DNA from: Crenothrix polyspora
GTDB lineage: Bacteria > Pseudomonadota > Gammaproteobacteria > Methylococcales > Methylomonadaceae
NCBI GenBank assembly: GCA_945903675.1
Contig: CAMDOP010000163.1
Coordinates: forward strand, 1 to 7,418
Length of the DNA stretch: 7,418 nt
Reading direction: 5' to 3'
Below the pieces are notes generated by a model. The model saw only the letters and a list, made by a program, of their open reading frames with translations, had not been told where the DNA came from and did no database searches. This document shows, piece by piece, positions 6,690 through 7,418 of this stretch. Made by a program: the position numbers and the translations under genes. Positions within the stretch are counted from its first letter, which is position 1. Each line of letters opens with the position of its first letter.

Positions 6690-6974
6690 TCATCGAATAG
6701 AATCCACTCTAGCCCTGAATTCTTTGCCCGGTTTAAAATGAGGCATTAGTCTGGCCGGTATCATTAACCTCTCACCTGTTTTTGGATTATGTCCAAGTCT
6801 CGGAGGCCTTTGCTGTACAGTAAAAGAGCCAAAACCTCTAATTTCGATACGATCACCTTGTTCTAAAGACTTAATCATTTGTTCAAACATTAAATTGACT
6901 GCCGCCTCTACCTCTTGGCTGGATAAAAACGTTAACTTTTCAGATAAATTTTGTATTAACTCTGATTTAATCAT
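6690..6974 (-). CDS. ihfB: Integration host factor beta-like DNA-bending protein
   Basis: A 94-residue member of the HU/IHF family, full length and closest in pattern to the IHF beta subunit. IHF binds as an alpha/beta heterodimer and bends DNA sharply in recombination, replication and transcription. N-terminal helices (MIKSELIQNLSEKL to about 37) form the dimer body. The beta signature GDRIEIRGFGSF includes E44 and R46, which contact DNA in the E. coli protein. The DNA-binding arm carries NPKTGE with the intercalating P64, and the C-terminal block is MPHFKPGKEFRARV. The usual GRNPKTG is GHNPKTG here. The ATG at 6974 has only a weak GAG about 6 nt upstream. No rpsA is adjacent, unlike the housekeeping ihfB of most gammaproteobacteria, so this may be a second, divergent copy, perhaps linked to a mobile element. 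An HU-type homodimer cannot be excluded. Confidence 0.9.
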   Translation of the reverse strand: MIKSELIQNLSEKLTFLSSQEVEAAVNLMFEQMIKSLEQGDRIEIRGFGSFTVQQRPPRLGHNPKTGERLMIPARLMPHFKPGKEFRARVDSIR

Positions 6975-7104
6975 ACATACTCGCGTGTAAAGACTGCCCC
7001 AGCTTTGCCATTATTATGGCCATCAGGGTTAGTTATAATAAGATGGATTTGCGTGTGCCATCAACAGAACAATACTCCGTTAAAACTTACACAATCAGCT
7101 TTTA

Positions 7105-7221
7105 CTATGCAAATAAGAGGCCAATTAACACCAACCATGAAATAGCAAGGCTTAAAATCACCAGAACAGCAGTGAAATAATTGTAATTATTCAGTCCCAC
7201 TCTACAAAGTACTGTCCACAG
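7105..7221 (-). other. Short hydrophobic open frame upstream of ihfB, probable remnant
   Basis: Between a TAA at 7222-7224 and the TAG at 7105-7107 the minus strand encodes 38 residues ending NYFTAVLVILSLAISWLVL and then IGLLFA. This is a single strong membrane helix. There is no ATG, and an internal GTG lacks a good ribosome site. It could be the tail of a broken membrane-protein gene, a very small membrane peptide with a non-ATG start, or chance. Family not recognised. Confidence 0.25.
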
Positions 7222-7233
7222 TTAATTTGGAGT

Positions 7234-7274
7234 AAAACAGCTTCAGCTGTTTTAAAAAGGTAATAGCTGAAGCT
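7234..7274. repeat. Hairpin cluster AAAACAGCT...AGCTGTTTT
   Basis: AAAACAGCT (7234-7242) and AGCTGTTTT (7245-7253) form a perfect 9-bp inverted repeat with a 2-nt centre. The inner AGCTTCAGCT (7239-7248) also pairs with AGCTGAAGCT (7265-7274), so two mutually exclusive stems are possible. Its role is unknown. On the plus strand the first stem ends in four T residues, so weak terminator activity is possible. Confidence 0.45.
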
Positions 7275-7288
7275 TCGCACGCCACTTT

Positions 7289-7311
7289 TTAATTAAACTA
7301 GGTTATTTAAC
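7289..7311 (+). repeat. 23-bp direct repeat, copy 2
   Basis: Identical to 6499-6521. Here it forms the left arm of a complete palindrome (7295-7339). It is preceded by GCCACTTTTT (7281-7290), which resembles the GCCACACTTTTT end of P1 with two bases missing. Confidence 0.75.
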
Positions 7312-7339
7312 TGATTACCTAGGTCAAATAACCTAGTTT
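7295..7339. repeat. Palindromic element P2, possible terminator
   Basis: A perfect 14-bp inverted repeat, AAACTAGGTTATTT (7295-7308) and AAATAACCTAGTTT (7326-7339), surrounds a 17-nt centre that contains the palindrome ACCTAGGT (7317-7324). It starts 18 bp beyond the stop of the partial gene at the window end. On the minus strand it is followed by an A/T tract with only a short T run, so it may serve as that gene's terminator. Its left arm recurs at 6499-6521. Confidence 0.65.
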
Positions 7340-7357
7340 TATGTGTTTTGAATAGAC

Positions 7358-7418
7358 TCACGCAGCGCTGGCGGAATCTAGGCTAGATGGATTGTAATCC
7401 CAAAGAGGGGCACTACCC
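7358..7418 (-). CDS. Possible C-terminus of an unidentified protein, cut by window edge
   Basis: The minus strand enters the window in an open frame reading GSAPLWDYNPSSLDSASAA and ends at a TGA (7358-7360). Base composition is richer in G and C than the neighbouring non-coding DNA, and a palindrome that could terminate transcription follows 18 bp later, which together suggest a real gene end. Only 19 residues are visible, so no family can be named; it does not look like the end of ribosomal protein S1, the usual ihfB neighbour. Confidence 0.35.
   Translation of the reverse strand, partial: GSAPLWDYNPSSLDSASAA

Larger units (their letters stand above)
6975..7357. other. Gene-free stretch upstream of ihfB-like gene
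   Basis: This 383-bp stretch should contain the ihfB promoter, but I see no clear -35/-10 pair. Just upstream of the gene is a small palindrome, GCCATTATTATGGC (7007-7020). Further out come a hydrophobic open frame without a start (7105-7221), a hairpin cluster at 7234-7274, and the palindrome at 7295-7339. No convincing gene or RNA was recognised. Confidence 0.5.

Noticed and set aside
6659..6760. Alternate-frame peptide ending EWILFDDYFDALRAEV overlapping the ihfB end
   Set aside because: It has no start codon and the ihfB frame keeps the normal family C-terminus, so the overlap is best taken as chance.
7345..7418. Possible tRNA at the window end
   Set aside because: No acceptor pairing, T-loop consensus or anticodon arm could be found on either strand; the partial coding reading fits better.

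Overview
The window looks like chromosomal DNA of an AT-leaning gammaproteobacterium. A methanotroph-like member of Methylococcales is my best guess. It rests on the Fec-type gene set, an IHF-beta-like protein and GTAG/GTGGGCAA hairpin repeats between genes, so the taxonomy is inference and not shown by any marker gene. All supported genes lie on the minus strand.

Region 1 (5511 down to 1) is a complete cell-surface-signalling iron-uptake cassette in transcription order: a FecI-type ECF sigma factor (5511-4987), a FecR-type anti-sigma/transducer with one membrane helix (4908-3946), a TonB-dependent siderophore receptor with an N-terminal STN signalling domain (3612-1132), and a PepSY-associated membrane protein (1039 to the window edge, 3' end missing). 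By analogy with Fec/Fpv/Fox systems, the loaded receptor signals through its STN domain to the periplasmic part of FecR. FecR then sets the activity of the sigma factor, which transcribes the receptor and probably the PepSY protein. The PepSY protein may reduce or help release the imported ferric siderophore. Hairpin repeats of one family sit behind the receptor gene and behind fecR.

Region 2 (5512-6500) has no intact gene. It holds a long near-perfect palindrome at 5631-5679, a clear minus-strand intrinsic terminator at 5959-5988, and the decayed C-terminal end of a second, unrelated TonB-dependent receptor (6134-6494) with frameshifts and stops.

Region 3 (6500-7357) carries one intact small gene, an IHF-beta-like DNA-bending protein (6974-6690). 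It lies away from the usual rpsA context, between short hydrophobic open frames that lack starts and between palindromic repeats. A 23-bp direct repeat (6499-6521 and 7289-7311) brackets it. The 6499-6551 copy is a chimera: its left part matches the palindrome at 7295-7339 and its right part matches the palindrome at 5631-5679. The last 61 bases probably encode the C-terminus of one more minus-strand protein.

The iron cassette is conventional. The least explained signal is the set of swapped palindrome arms around the orphan IHF-like gene and the receptor remnant, which looks like a scar of local rearrangement. I see no convincing new molecular system.
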